Assembly: GCF_039533685.1 (NCBI RefSeq)
Contig: NZ_BAAATZ010000006.1
Span: 372,001-436,000 of the forward strand
Source of the DNA: Actinocorallia aurantiaca
GTDB taxonomy: Bacteria > Actinomycetota > Actinomycetes > Streptosporangiales > Streptosporangiaceae
Direction: 5' to 3'
DNA: 64,000 nt
The notes beneath the pieces were generated by a model, which had not been told where the DNA came from, ran no database searches, and was given only the letters and a program-made list of their open reading frames with translations. Made by a program: the position numbers and the translations under genes. This document shows, in pieces, positions 8,987-17,562 of this stretch (its first letter is position 1; each line of letters begins with the position of its first letter).

Positions 8987-10663
8987 ATGCGACAGAATCT
9001 GACCCTGTCCGGGCGTTACCGCCTGGACGCCCGGCTCGGGCGGGGCGGGATGGGTGAGGTCTGGCGGGCGACCGACCTGAGGCTGGGGCGTTCCGTGGCG
9101 GTCAAGCTGCTCCCCCTCGACCAGGTCGACGACCCCCAGGCGATGCGGCGTTTCGAGCGCGAGGCGACGGCCGCGGCGGCGCTGCGGCACCGGGGCATCA
9201 CCGTGGTCTTCGACAGCGGCGCCGACGACGAGAGCGAACTGGTGTTCATCGTCATGGAGCTCCTGGACGGGGAGGACCTCCAGCGTCTCCTGGCCCGCAC
9301 CCCAGGAGGCCTCCCCCCGGAGCAGGTGCGGGAGTTCGGCGCGCAGATCGCCTCGGCCCTGGCCGCGGCGCACGAGCAGGGCGTCGTCCACCGCGACGTC
9401 AAACCGGCCAACGTCATCCTGCTGCCGGACGGGGATCTGAAGATCTGCGACTTCGGGATCGCGCGGATCGCCGCCCACTCGGGCTCCCTGACCCAGGGCA
9501 TGATCGGCACCCCGTCCTACATGGCGCCCGAACAGCTCCGCGGGGAGGCGATCGACGGCCGAACCGACCTCTACTCCTTCGGCTGCCTGCTCTACGCGCT
9601 CGCGTCGGGCCGCCCGCCCTTCACCGTCGACACCCTGCCCGCGCTGATGTACCACCACATGAGCGTCGCACCGCAGCCGCTCACCGAGCTCCGCCCGGGA
9701 TTCCCCGCCGGCCTGGCCGACCTGGTCATGCGGTGCCTGGCCAAGGACCCCCGGGACCGCCCGGGTTCCGCCCGGGAACTCTCCGACGCGCTCCTCCGTG
9801 CCGACATGCCCGAGACGAGGCCGTCCACGTTCCGGGCCCCGGCCGTCCCGCCGCAGACCCCTCCCCCGATGTTCCCGGGCGGGCCGCCCGTCCAGGGCGT
9901 CACCCACCCCGTCGGCGCGTCACGTTCCCTGCCGAAGATCGCGATCGCGGCCGCCGTCGGCCTGGCGGCCGTCGTCGCCGCGTCAGCCGCCACGTACGCG
10001 CTCACCAGCGGGAACGGCGGCGACGCGCGGGCGGCCCTCCCGACTCCCGCCCCGACGGCTTCCACGACCGCGCCGAACGCCCCTTCGGCTCCCGCTTCGG
10101 TCCCCGCCACGGCACCGCGCCCCGCACACGTCCCGGACGGCTGGATCCAGCACGACCCGGACGACTACCAGACCCCCGACTGCCCCTCATCAGGCACCGG
10201 ATACCTCCTCGACGTCGACCCCGAACCGGGCTACGTCAAGTTCTGCGACATCAGCGTCTCCCGGTTCGAGAACGTCGCCATCAGCACGGACGTCGTCCTC
10301 TCCGGCTCCCGGTGCGCGTCCCTCGTCGTCCGCCGCAGGGAACCCTTCTCGTATGAGTTCGTCCTCTGCGCCGACGGCAGCACCTTCACCAGGAAGTGGT
10401 TCACCGGCGACGACGTGGTGGTCCTCGAAGAGCGCCCCGGCGGCACCCCTTTGAACGGCAAGGTCCGCCTGACCGCCGTCGCGACGGACGACACCCTCGC
10501 CTTCTACGTCAACGGCGCGCTGCTCACCCGGCCGAAGGACAGCGAGATCCAGGCCGGTGGAGTCGCCCTGGGCGCCTCCGTCCTGGCAAGTTCCAAGAAG
10601 AGCACGATGCCCTTCACCGACCTCACCGTCTGGTGCGCCCCCGGCGCCGACGGCTGCGCCTGA
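8987..10663 (+). CDS. Transmembrane Ser/Thr protein kinase (PknB-like) with extracellular domain
   Basis: 558 residues. The ATG at 8987 is preceded by GAGGGAG (8974-8980). Kinase domain 1-270: Gly loop GRGGMGEV (18-25), Lys40, HRDVKPAN (Asp137), DFG (155-157), APE (179-181). A Pro-rich juxtamembrane stretch precedes one membrane helix (about 317-340). The external part has a Thr/Ala/Pro linker and a beta-rich domain with paired cysteines that resembles concanavalin/laminin-G-like sugar-binding folds (DTLAFYVNGALL, FTDLTVWCA). It probably links an extracellular ligand to phosphorylation inside. No PASTA repeats, so it is not PknB itself. Confidence 0.9.
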   Translation: MRQNLTLSGRYRLDARLGRGGMGEVWRATDLRLGRSVAVKLLPLDQVDDPQAMRRFEREATAAAALRHRGITVVFDSGADDESELVFIVMELLDGEDLQRLLARTPGGLPPEQVREFGAQIASALAAAHEQGVVHRDVKPANVILLPDGDLKICDFGIARIAAHSGSLTQGMIGTPSYMAPEQLRGEAIDGRTDLYSFGCLLYALASGRPPFTVDTLPALMYHHMSVAPQPLTELRPGFPAGLADLVMRCLAKDPRDRPGSARELSDALLRADMPETRPSTFRAPAVPPQTPPPMFPGGPPVQGVTHPVGASRSLPKIAIAAAVGLAAVVAASAATYALTSGNGGDARAALPTPAPTASTTAPNAPSAPASVPATAPRPAHVPDGWIQHDPDDYQTPDCPSSGTGYLLDVDPEPGYVKFCDISVSRFENVAISTDVVLSGSRCASLVVRRREPFSYEFVLCADGSTFTRKWFTGDDVVVLEERPGGTPLNGKVRLTAVATDDTLAFYVNGALLTRPKDSEIQAGGVALGASVLASSKKSTMPFTDLTVWCAPGADGCA

Positions 10664-10787
10664 CCGGGGGGACGAGCCCGTCCGGCCGAACGGATTCTCG
10701 CCTGAACTTGGGCCTCACGTGATACGGCAGAAAGACACCGGATGCGAGAGTGGGGCGAGGCCGTCGATCCAAAGGTCCCTGGGGAGC

Positions 10788-11375
10788 ATGAGAGAACCGT
10801 CTTCGCCCGATGAGCAGGAGCAGGTCATGCTCCTGGCCGGAAGGCTGTTCTCGCAGATCGGCTACGACGCCACGACGATCCAGATGATCTCCGACGCGGC
10901 GGGCGTCCCGGTGGACTCCGTGCTGGCGATCGGCACCAAACAGCAGATCTACCGTGCCGTGCTGGACTCCCTGTGGGAGAAGGAGAACCGCTTCCTGGAG
11001 GAGCTGGCGTCGCGGGTCCCGCCCGGTCCGGAAGGCCTCCACATCCTGGCCGACGCGTTCCTCGACTTCTGCCTGGAGAATCCCGAGCTCCCCTCCCTGT
11101 GGATGCACCGCTGGCTCGCCGACGCCGCGGACATCCGCGACCTCGAAGCGAGGTACGCCGTCCCCGTCATGTCCGCCATGGCCGACGTGGTGCGCGGGCT
11201 GGGGAACCCGGACGTGGACCCGGTCCTGGCCGCCCACGGCGCGGTATGGCTCGCGTACGGCTACGCCCACACCGGCCTGCAGTTCGGGTACGCCCGCTCC
11301 CCGGATGCCAACGCGCCGGAGAACGTGCGCCGCTTCAAGGCCTACTTCCACAGCCTCATCGACTGCCTCTTCTGA
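10788..11375 (+). CDS. TetR-family transcriptional regulator
   Basis: 195 residues. HTH near the N-terminus: VMLLAGRLFSQIGYDATTIQMISDAAGVPVDSVLAIG, with the usual TetR spacing but a divergent recognition helix (Gly-Thr-Lys in place of Tyr-Phe). The C-terminal part contains FLEELASRVPPGPEGL and a WLADAADIRDLE helix. The start is uncertain: the ATG at 10788 has a GGGGAG only one base away, and a GTG at 10719 is in frame. No divergent partner; it follows the kinase and converges on the MFS gene. Confidence 0.75.
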   Translation: MREPSSPDEQEQVMLLAGRLFSQIGYDATTIQMISDAAGVPVDSVLAIGTKQQIYRAVLDSLWEKENRFLEELASRVPPGPEGLHILADAFLDFCLENPELPSLWMHRWLADAADIRDLEARYAVPVMSAMADVVRGLGNPDVDPVLAAHGAVWLAYGYAHTGLQFGYARSPDANAPENVRRFKAYFHSLIDCLF

Positions 11376-11397
11376 CGGGGAACCCCGGCCTGGCCTT

Positions 11398-11419
11398 GTC
11401 CGGGCGTCGCCGCCCGGAC
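11398..11419. terminator. Terminator between convergent TetR and MFS genes
   Basis: Perfect 9-bp stem GTCCGGGCG/CGCCCGGAC with a 4-nt loop in the 73-bp convergent gap; suited to stop transcription from both sides. Confidence 0.6.
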
Positions 11420-11448
11420 GCACTCGCTCGGGCGGGAAGCCCGGGCGG

Positions 11449-12840
11449 TCAGGCGGCCAGGACGGGCTCCGTCTCCTTGTCGGGGGCGGGGGCGGGGCGG
11501 CGCAGCGCGGCCAGGGCCAGCGGCACCGCCAGTGCGATGATCACCGCGGCGACCACCAGGGTGAACCGGTAGGCGTCGAGGAAGGCCGCCGGGGTCTCCG
11601 CGGCCTGGCGGGCGGTGAGGATCGCGCCGAGGACGGTCACGCCGAGCAGGCCGAACACCTCGCGGGAGACGTTGAGCACGCCGCCGGCGACGCCCGCCTC
11701 GGACGCGGGAATCGCCCCGATGACCACGTCGGTGAGCGGGATCAGCATGCCCGCGCCGATCCCGTAGGCCAGGAACGGGGGCAGCAGGTCGAGGTAGCCG
11801 CCGCCCGCGCCGATCGTGGACATCCAGCCGACCGACGCCGCCATCAGGGCCATGCCGGACGCGGTGACCGGGCCGGGGCCGAACCGCTTCGCCAGCCGGT
11901 CGGAGGCCCCCGACACGACGGCCATGACCAGTGCCAGCGGTATGAACGCGGCGCCCGCCCGGGTCGGGCTGAAACCGAGGACGCCCTGCAGGTAGAGGGC
12001 GAGGAAGAAGTAGATCCCGAAGACGCCGAACGACCACAGGCCGATGATCGTCAGCCCGCCGGTGAACGTCCTCCGGCGGAACAGGCGCAGGTCGATCATC
12101 GGGTCGGCGGCGCGGCGCTCGATCACGAGGAACGCCGCGGCGAAGACGGCGGCCGCGGCGAAGGAGCCGAGGATGAGGGCGGAGGTCCAGCCGTGCCGCT
12201 CGCCCTCGATGAGCGCGTAGGTCAGGGCGAGCAGCGCCGCCGACGAGGCGACCAGCCCGTACGCGTCCAACGGGCGGCGGGAGCCGCCGCCGGCGGGCAG
12301 GTGGCGCGCGCCCAGGATCGCCGTCACGATGCCGAACGGCACGTTGACCAGGAAGATCCAGCCCCAGTGGGCGTGCTGGCTGAGCACCCCGCCGATCAGC
12401 GGGCCGAGCGCCAGGGCGAGTGCCCCGACGCCGCCCCACAGGCCGATGGCCTTGGCCCGCTCGGCGGGCTCGGGGAACAGCGCCGCGATCGCGGCGAGCA
12501 CGGCGGGCGCCAGCAGCGCCGCTCCGACGCCCTGCAGGGCCCGTGCCCCGAGGAGGATCTCCTGGGTGCCCGCGACCCCGGCGATCGCCGAAGCCAGGGT
12601 GAAGACGCCGAGCCCGCCGAGGAAGGCGGCCCGGACGCCGAAGATGTCGGCGAGACGGCCTCCGGCCAGCAGGAGTCCCGCGAAGACCAGGATGTAGGAG
12701 CTGACGATCCACTCCAGGCCGGAGATCGTGAGATCCAGCTCGCGCTGGATCGACGGCAGCGCGACGTTGACGACGTTGTTGTCGAGATAGGTCATGAAAG
12801 TTCCTAGGGCGACTGCCCCCAAGGCGACCCTGCGATCCAC
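11449..12840 (-). CDS. MFS drug efflux transporter, EmrB/QacA (DHA2) type
   Basis: About 463 residues with 14 predicted membrane helices. The N-terminal motif LDNNVVNVALPSIQREL in helix 1 and GGRLADIFGVRAAFLGG in loop 2-3 are hallmarks of DHA2 exporters. GGAGGGG lies 8 bases before the GTG at 12840; a GTG at 12846 is an alternative two codons upstream. It is divergent from a TetR gene with repeated operator-like sequence between them, the classic arrangement for drug-inducible efflux. Confidence 0.9.
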   Translation of the reverse strand: MDRRVALGAVALGTFMTYLDNNVVNVALPSIQRELDLTISGLEWIVSSYILVFAGLLLAGGRLADIFGVRAAFLGGLGVFTLASAIAGVAGTQEILLGARALQGVGAALLAPAVLAAIAALFPEPAERAKAIGLWGGVGALALALGPLIGGVLSQHAHWGWIFLVNVPFGIVTAILGARHLPAGGGSRRPLDAYGLVASSAALLALTYALIEGERHGWTSALILGSFAAAAVFAAAFLVIERRAADPMIDLRLFRRRTFTGGLTIIGLWSFGVFGIYFFLALYLQGVLGFSPTRAGAAFIPLALVMAVVSGASDRLAKRFGPGPVTASGMALMAASVGWMSTIGAGGGYLDLLPPFLAYGIGAGMLIPLTDVVIGAIPASEAGVAGGVLNVSREVFGLLGVTVLGAILTARQAAETPAAFLDAYRFTLVVAAVIIALAVPLALAALRRPAPAPDKETEPVLAA

Positions 12841-12864
12841 TGCCACTTCCCCTCCACCGCTCCT

Positions 12865-12925
12865 ATACGACGTACTTGTACGGCGTACATGTACGTCGTA
12901 CATCAGAACTTGTACGGCGTATGGT
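12865..12925. promoter_or_regulatory. Repeated TetR operator region upstream of efflux gene
   Basis: The exact 14-mer ACTTGTACGGCGTA occurs at 12874-12887 and 12908-12921. Between and around them are TACGACGTAC (from 12866) and its complement GTACGTCGTA (12891-12900), and the perfect palindrome GTACATGTAC (12885-12894). The whole stretch fills the 91-bp divergent gap, so TetR binding would cover both promoters. Confidence 0.75.
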
Positions 12926-12931
12926 TGTCAA

Positions 12932-13576
12932 GTGGCACTCACCAAGCAGGCGGTCGTCGAGAGCGCGCTCCGGATCGGCGACGAGGAGGGGCTGGCCGCG
13001 GTCACCATCCGCCGCCTGGCCCAGGAGCTGGGCGTCACTCCCATGGCGCTCTACTGGCACTTCAAGAACAAGGACCAGCTGTTCCTCGGCATGATCGACG
13101 CGCTGATGGCCGACGCGTGCGTCGACCGGAGCACCGAGCCGTGGCTCGAGGGCATCCGCGGCCAGACGGAGGCGCTGCTCGGCAGCCTGCACGCCCACCC
13201 GTACGCGAGCGAGCTGCTGCAGACGGCCGACAAACTCGAATCGGCCAACTTCGCGGAGGCCATGGAGACCGCCCTGACCTTCCTGACCAGGGGCGGCTTC
13301 TCCCTGATCCAGGCCAACCAGGTCGCGTCATACGTCCTGAAGGGCGTCTGCGCGCTGATCTCCGACCGGCCCTGCCCCCAGTCCTGGAACGGCGACGCCG
13401 ACGAATGGCGCCGGCAGATCAAGATGCACCTGCACCGCCACCCCACCGCCGACTTCCCGGTGCTCAACGCCTTCGCCGAGGCGATCGACGAAGACCTCGA
13501 CCTCGCCGAGTACTACGCCTTCGGCATCGACCTCATCCTCGCCGGCATCGAGACGATGGCCTCCCGCCGCACCTGA
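12932..13576 (+). CDS. TetR-family regulator (TetR_C C-terminal type)
   Basis: 214 residues from the GTG at 12932. HTH: ESALRIGDEEGLAAVTIRRLAQELGVTPMALYWHFKNK, very close to classical tetracycline-type TetR; the C-terminal domain fits the TetR_C family. No ribosome site can be seen before the GTG and the operator repeats run to within 11 bases of it, so a leaderless transcript is possible. Likely represses the divergent efflux pump. Confidence 0.88.
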   Translation: MALTKQAVVESALRIGDEEGLAAVTIRRLAQELGVTPMALYWHFKNKDQLFLGMIDALMADACVDRSTEPWLEGIRGQTEALLGSLHAHPYASELLQTADKLESANFAEAMETALTFLTRGGFSLIQANQVASYVLKGVCALISDRPCPQSWNGDADEWRRQIKMHLHRHPTADFPVLNAFAEAIDEDLDLAEYYAFGIDLILAGIETMASRRT

Positions 13577-13805
13577 CCCGTCCTGCCGAAGCCGACGCCC
13601 TGACGACCGGCCACCGCCGACGGCCGCAGACGGCCCGTCGCCGGGTCGTGTCGCTTTTCGTCCGCGCACGGGACAGGAGTGTGTGTCCGACGTGGCACAA
13701 CTCCAGAGCCGTCACGCTAAGCGACAAAGTTATTGACCACTGAGAAGATCGCTGTCATGCGATCGAGCGTCCCAGCCGTCACGGCTTCACCACGACTGAA
13801 GCGGT

Positions 13806-14141
13806 CTAATTCTCGGGAACCGGAGGGAATCGGCGCCCCGCCAAACCGACCCAGGAGATCCCGGTGACGGGGTCGACGTCGATTCTGGCGTTTCCGACCG
13901 GCTCGTCGATGTCCCGGGCGAGCGCCGCCCCGATGGAACGCGCGCCTTCGTGCGTGCAATCCGCGAAGTCCCGGAAATATCCGATCCGCCCGCTTCCGAG
14001 GTAGCGGTACAGCACTATCACGGAAGTGCGCCCGTGCACCCATGCACGCTCCACGGACACCTCCTTCCGCTGCGGATCGACGACCCGCAGCTCTTCCCAG
14101 AAGAAACGCAGCACCTCTTCGCCCTCGGCGGCAGTGTTCAC
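13806..14141 (-). CDS. Hypothetical protein, 111 residues
   Basis: GTG start at 14141 with GGAG 6 bases upstream. Not recognised. It contains ERAWVHGRTSVIVLYRYLGSGRIGYFRDFADCTHEGA and ends with a short beta-like segment GISWVGLAGRRFPP. No signal peptide or membrane segment. It is divergent from the small secreted protein gene at 14169 with only 27 bp between starts. A longer frame on the same strand (13717-14157) has poor codon character and is discarded. Confidence 0.55.
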   Translation of the reverse strand: MNTAAEGEEVLRFFWEELRVVDPQRKEVSVERAWVHGRTSVIVLYRYLGSGRIGYFRDFADCTHEGARSIGAALARDIDEPVGNARIDVDPVTGISWVGLAGRRFPPVPEN

Positions 14142-14168
14142 GGCATCTCCAGGTCAAGGACGGTCACC

Positions 14169-14819
14169 ATGCGCACCCTACCCTCCGGCATTCCCTTCAC
14201 CGCCGCACTCGGCGCGGCCTCTCTGCTCGCCGTCTTCAACGCCGGGGCACCGGCGACGGCGGCGCCTCCGCCACCCGGCTACAGAACGGACCAGGTCCTC
14301 GCGACAGCCGTCCATCCCACTCTCGGCGGCATCTCCATCCGACGCGGTTTCTGGGACGGCGACACCGACAAAGGCTGGGGATATGACAAAGTCCGGCACA
14401 AACACAATATCCACTCGATCTACGCCCAGAAGCGGGTGTTGATGTCCCCCAACATCGAACAGCAGGGAACCAGTTACGTTCTACGCGCATGGGCCGGCCG
14501 CTATCGCTGCTCCGGATCGGCGTGCAGGCTCGTGGAACAACGCGAGGTCAAGGGGGTCTTCACGAACGCGCACATGACGACCCTCCACGGCTGGCCGGTC
14601 AACGGCGTCCTCGGCCTGCAGACCATGTACTGCGTCAATCCCCAGTCGGCCCCCCAGTGCCCCGACTGGGTCGTTCCGGCCATCGAACGCCCCGGCACCC
14701 CCACCGGCGTTTCCCCCCGTTCCACCCCGGGCCACGACGCCCGGAACGGTGTCACCCTCAGGACCGCGTACAAGCCGCTGCCCCGCACCATGACGCGGAG
14801 GACCGGTTCTGTGCGGTGA
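14169..14819 (+). CDS. Secreted hypothetical protein
   Basis: 216 residues. The signal peptide (IPFTAALGAASLLAVFNAG, cleavage near PATAA|PPP) is clear; the ATG at 14169 is the start that gives it. The mature part has a pair of close cysteines (YRCSGSACR) and another pair (YCVNPQSAPQCP), suggesting two disulfides. No known family recognised. The C-terminus becomes basic and low complexity (LPRTMTRRTGSVR), and a phosphatase-like remnant follows in another frame, so the 3' end may have been altered by a rearrangement. Confidence 0.6.
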   Translation: MRTLPSGIPFTAALGAASLLAVFNAGAPATAAPPPPGYRTDQVLATAVHPTLGGISIRRGFWDGDTDKGWGYDKVRHKHNIHSIYAQKRVLMSPNIEQQGTSYVLRAWAGRYRCSGSACRLVEQREVKGVFTNAHMTTLHGWPVNGVLGLQTMYCVNPQSAPQCPDWVVPAIERPGTPTGVSPRSTPGHDARNGVTLRTAYKPLPRTMTRRTGSVR

Positions 14820-14823
14820 CTCC

Positions 14824-14940
14824 GGAGCCGTCACCGCCCTGGTCTCGGCGCCGCCCTCCCTGATCGCCGAGAAGGGGCGCATGACGCAGGACGAGGCGGA
14901 TCCGCACCGCACCCACGCCGTGGGCCTCACCGACCGGTAG
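14824..14940 (+). pseudogene. Possible remnant of a PP2C-type phosphatase
   Basis: This stretch translates to SLIAEKGRMTQDEADPHRTH followed by AVGLTDR and a stop. It resembles the segment around SLVxELVxxGxITxEEAxxHPxRxV found in Stp/PP2C-family protein phosphatases. It has no start, no metal-binding motifs and no flanking phosphatase sequence. If real it is a short relic. The match is from memory of the family motif only. Confidence 0.3.
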
Positions 14941-15033
14941 GGGAAGCGGCCGAGGCACGGGAACCGGTCGTGCGATCAACCGCGCGCGTCAGACGATCAA
15001 CCACGGCGGCGCGGCGGCGACGAAGCTGAATCC

Positions 15034-16227
15034 ATGCCTGCTCAATCGTCTCCGCTCCCTTCCGGCTCCCCGCCTCTCACAATCCCTCCGCCGTCCGTGA
15101 AGCGCGCCACCTGGCCTCCGCTCGTCGCGCTCGCGGCTGGGATCGGGGCCCTCGTGGCCAGCGAGTTCCTGCCCGCGAGCGTGCTGCCCGCCCTGGCCGC
15201 CGACGTCGGGGTCAGCGAAGGCGTCGCCGGTCTGGCGGTCGCGGCCACCGCGGTCGCCGGCGCGGTCACCGCCCCGAGCATCGCGGTGCTGCTGCCGCGG
15301 ACCGACCGGCGCACGGTGCTGGTCGCGCTGCTGGGCGCGGCGGTCGTCGCGAACCTGGCGGTGGCCGCCGCTCCCGGCTTCGCCGTCCTGCTCCTGGGAC
15401 GGCTCGTGCTCGGCATCGCGATCGCCGGGTACTGGTCGTTCGCGTTCGGCGCGGGAACCCATGCCGTGCCGGGCCGCGACAACATGGTCTCGACCTCCAT
15501 CGCGCTCGGCGTCACCATCGCGACCATCGCGGGCGTCCCCCTCGCGTCCCTGGTCGGCGACGAGGTCGGCTGGCGCGCCGTGTTCGTCGGCGCGGCCGTC
15601 CTCAGTGCCGTGAGCGCGCTGGCCGTCGCCGCGACGCTGCCGTCCGTGCCCGCGCATCCCGCCGCCGGTTTCACCATGCTGCGTCAGGCACTCGCCAACC
15701 GACGGCTGATGGCGGGCGTGCTGGGCGTGGTCCTCGTCGCGTTCGGCAACTTCGCCGCCTACCCCTACATCCGGGTCGTCATCGACGAGGTGGCGCCCGG
15801 AAGCACGACCTGGCTGCTGCTGGCCTGGGGCGCGGGCGGTCTGGTCGGCAATCTGGCGGCCGGCTGGTTCGCCGGCCGGCTGCGGGCGGTCGTCGCGGCG
15901 GCGCCGCTGCTGCTCGGCGCCGGTCTTCTCCTCGCCGTGACCGCCACGACGTTGCCGGTGCTTTCGGCGGCGATCGTGCTGTGGGGCCTCGCCTTCAACA
16001 TGGTGCCGGTCGCCACCCAGCTGTGGGTGACCCGCGTCGAGCCGGAGCGCGCCGAGTCGGCCCTGTCGTTGCAGGTGACCGCGTTCCAGGTGGCGATCAC
16101 GCTCGGCTCCGCGTCAGGAGGCGTGCTCCTCGACGCGTACGGCGTCACGTCCGCGCTCCTGCTCGGCGCGGCGTCCGCCGTCGTGGCCGGCCTGGGCTTC
16201 GCGATGCTCCGCGTCCCGCGTGGGTGA
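15034..16227 (+). CDS. MFS transporter, DHA1 (SotB/YdhP/NepI-like) exporter
   Basis: 397 residues, 12 predicted helices. Helix 1 has ASEFLPASVLPALAADVGVSEGVAG, characteristic of the AraJ/SotB/NepI branch that exports sugars, arabinose-like compounds or nucleosides. Loop 2-3 is degenerate (LPRTDRRTVL). The last 114 bases overlap the AraC-family gene on the other strand. That regulator may control this gene, but it is convergent rather than divergent. Confidence 0.85.
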   Translation: MPAQSSPLPSGSPPLTIPPPSVKRATWPPLVALAAGIGALVASEFLPASVLPALAADVGVSEGVAGLAVAATAVAGAVTAPSIAVLLPRTDRRTVLVALLGAAVVANLAVAAAPGFAVLLLGRLVLGIAIAGYWSFAFGAGTHAVPGRDNMVSTSIALGVTIATIAGVPLASLVGDEVGWRAVFVGAAVLSAVSALAVAATLPSVPAHPAAGFTMLRQALANRRLMAGVLGVVLVAFGNFAAYPYIRVVIDEVAPGSTTWLLLAWGAGGLVGNLAAGWFAGRLRAVVAAAPLLLGAGLLLAVTATTLPVLSAAIVLWGLAFNMVPVATQLWVTRVEPERAESALSLQVTAFQVAITLGSASGGVLLDAYGVTSALLLGAASAVVAGLGFAMLRVPRG

Positions 16228-17013
16228 GGCGCCGCGCCACGCCTGCGGCGCGACCCCGTGGCGAGCGGAGAACGCCCGGCTGAAAGCCGCGGCGGACCCG
16301 TAGCCGACGGCGAACGCCACGTGCTCCACCGGACGGGAGGCGTCGCCGAGCAGCCGGCGCGCCTCCCGCATCCGCACCTCCCGAAGCACCTCGACGGGAC
16401 TGCGGCCGAGCTCACGGCGGAACCGCTCCCCGAGCGCCGAACGCGACAGATGCGCCAGCCGCGCCATCCCCTCGACGGTCCACGGCTCCCCCGGCCGAGC
16501 GGTGACGGCGGCGACGACGGAGGCGACGGCCGGATCCGGCGAGGTGTCATCGCGCCCCTCCTCCTCGAGCCAGGAGTCGGTCATCGCCGCCCCGATGAGG
16601 TTGCCGTAGCTCGCGGCGAAGAAGGACGTCCGGCGCGCGTCCCCGAGCTGGCACTTCCCGACGAGCGCCGAGACGCCGTTGTGGCGGCCGCCGAAGTCGC
16701 GCACGACCAGCGGACTCGGCAGCCGGTGCGCCGGAACGGCCAGACGCAGATCGGCGACGACCAGGCCGGACGGCTCGGACGCGAGGATCCGGTGGGCGGT
16801 ACGTCCATCGACGAGAACCGCGTCACCGCCGGCGAGCGGTTCCGTCCCCGCCGCCGTCTCCAGCGAGACCGCACCGTCCAGCACGAGCGCCCACCCCGGA
16901 TCGGGAGGACCGTCGAGCGCCATGCCGGCCGGCAGCCGGACGTGGCGCAGACTCGACATCTCCCACACCGATCCCGGTACGGCCGCGGCCGTACCGGCTT
17001 GTGCCGTCTCCAT
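16114..17013 (-). CDS. AraC-family transcriptional regulator (cupin_6-type N-terminus)
   Basis: About 299 residues from ATG 17013 (GTG at 17025 is an alternative; neither has a clear ribosome site). The N-terminal half is a cupin-like ligand domain (WALVLDGAVSLETAAG, DAVLVDGRTAHRIL). The C-terminal half holds two HTH motifs: WTVEGMARLAHLSRSALGERF and VEHVAFAVGYGSAAAFSRAFSARHG, the AraC signature. After the domain ends (PQAWRGASP) there is an extra, charged tail of about 35 residues encoded opposite the 3' end of the MFS gene. Confidence 0.85.
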   Translation of the reverse strand: METAQAGTAAAVPGSVWEMSSLRHVRLPAGMALDGPPDPGWALVLDGAVSLETAAGTEPLAGGDAVLVDGRTAHRILASEPSGLVVADLRLAVPAHRLPSPLVVRDFGGRHNGVSALVGKCQLGDARRTSFFAASYGNLIGAAMTDSWLEEEGRDDTSPDPAVASVVAAVTARPGEPWTVEGMARLAHLSRSALGERFRRELGRSPVEVLREVRMREARRLLGDASRPVEHVAFAVGYGSAAAFSRAFSARHGVAPQAWRGASPTRDAEHREAQAGHDGGRRAEQERGRDAVRVEEHAS

Positions 17014-17166
17014 GAGATCTGCCACGCAGCGTGCAGCACGAGCGAAGCCGCCGGTTATTCCCGACGCTCCGCCGGAAGCCGGATGCGGTCGGCCCCGCTC
17101 ACTCGGTGAGGGCCCGCCTCCTCACGACCATTGCGATGTTCCTGGTATTGCCTACCTACTTGATCG

Positions 17167-17355
17167 ATGTCGAGCTACGTGATCCGGGGCCGGGTCGGCG
17201 ACGAGCCCTACGTCTCCTCCGAGGTCGTGAAGCTCTCCGCCCTACCCTCGGCGCTCCCCGCCGGAACCGAGTACGTGACGCCCGAGGAGCGGAAGGAGCA
17301 GCTCGAGAAGCGCCGAGCGGGATTCGACCGCCACATCGCCACCTGCGGCCGCTGA
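17167..17355 (+). CDS. Small hypothetical protein, 62 residues
   Basis: Not recognised. Codon use is strongly G/C at third positions, as in real genes here. The product has a short N-terminal beta-like part (YVIRGRVGDEPYVSSEVVKL) and a charged C-terminal helix (EERKEQLEKRRAG). There is no good ribosome site before the ATG, so it may be the surviving 3' part of a larger gene. It lies among degraded genes. Confidence 0.35.
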   Translation: MSSYVIRGRVGDEPYVSSEVVKLSALPSALPAGTEYVTPEERKEQLEKRRAGFDRHIATCGR

Positions 17356-17562
17356 ACCCGTTCACCCGACCGTCCTCGCGGCGATCGGCGGCTGCGCCTG
17401 CCGGCCGAGAACGAAAGAATCTCCGATCTGCGGCACCCCTAACAGCTCCAATCGCGCAAATCGCAACCTTTGCCAAAGATGCGCTCCATTCGGATATACG
17501 GCATACGCCCACCCGGAAAGAGCGGGGTAAACAGCGAATAAGGCCTCTAGGAAGGGACCGGC

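Noticed and set aside
13717..14157. A second minus-strand frame overlapping the 13806-14141 gene
   Set aside because: It is Arg/Gly/Ala-rich low-complexity sequence, whereas the 111-residue frame has a ribosome site and balanced composition.
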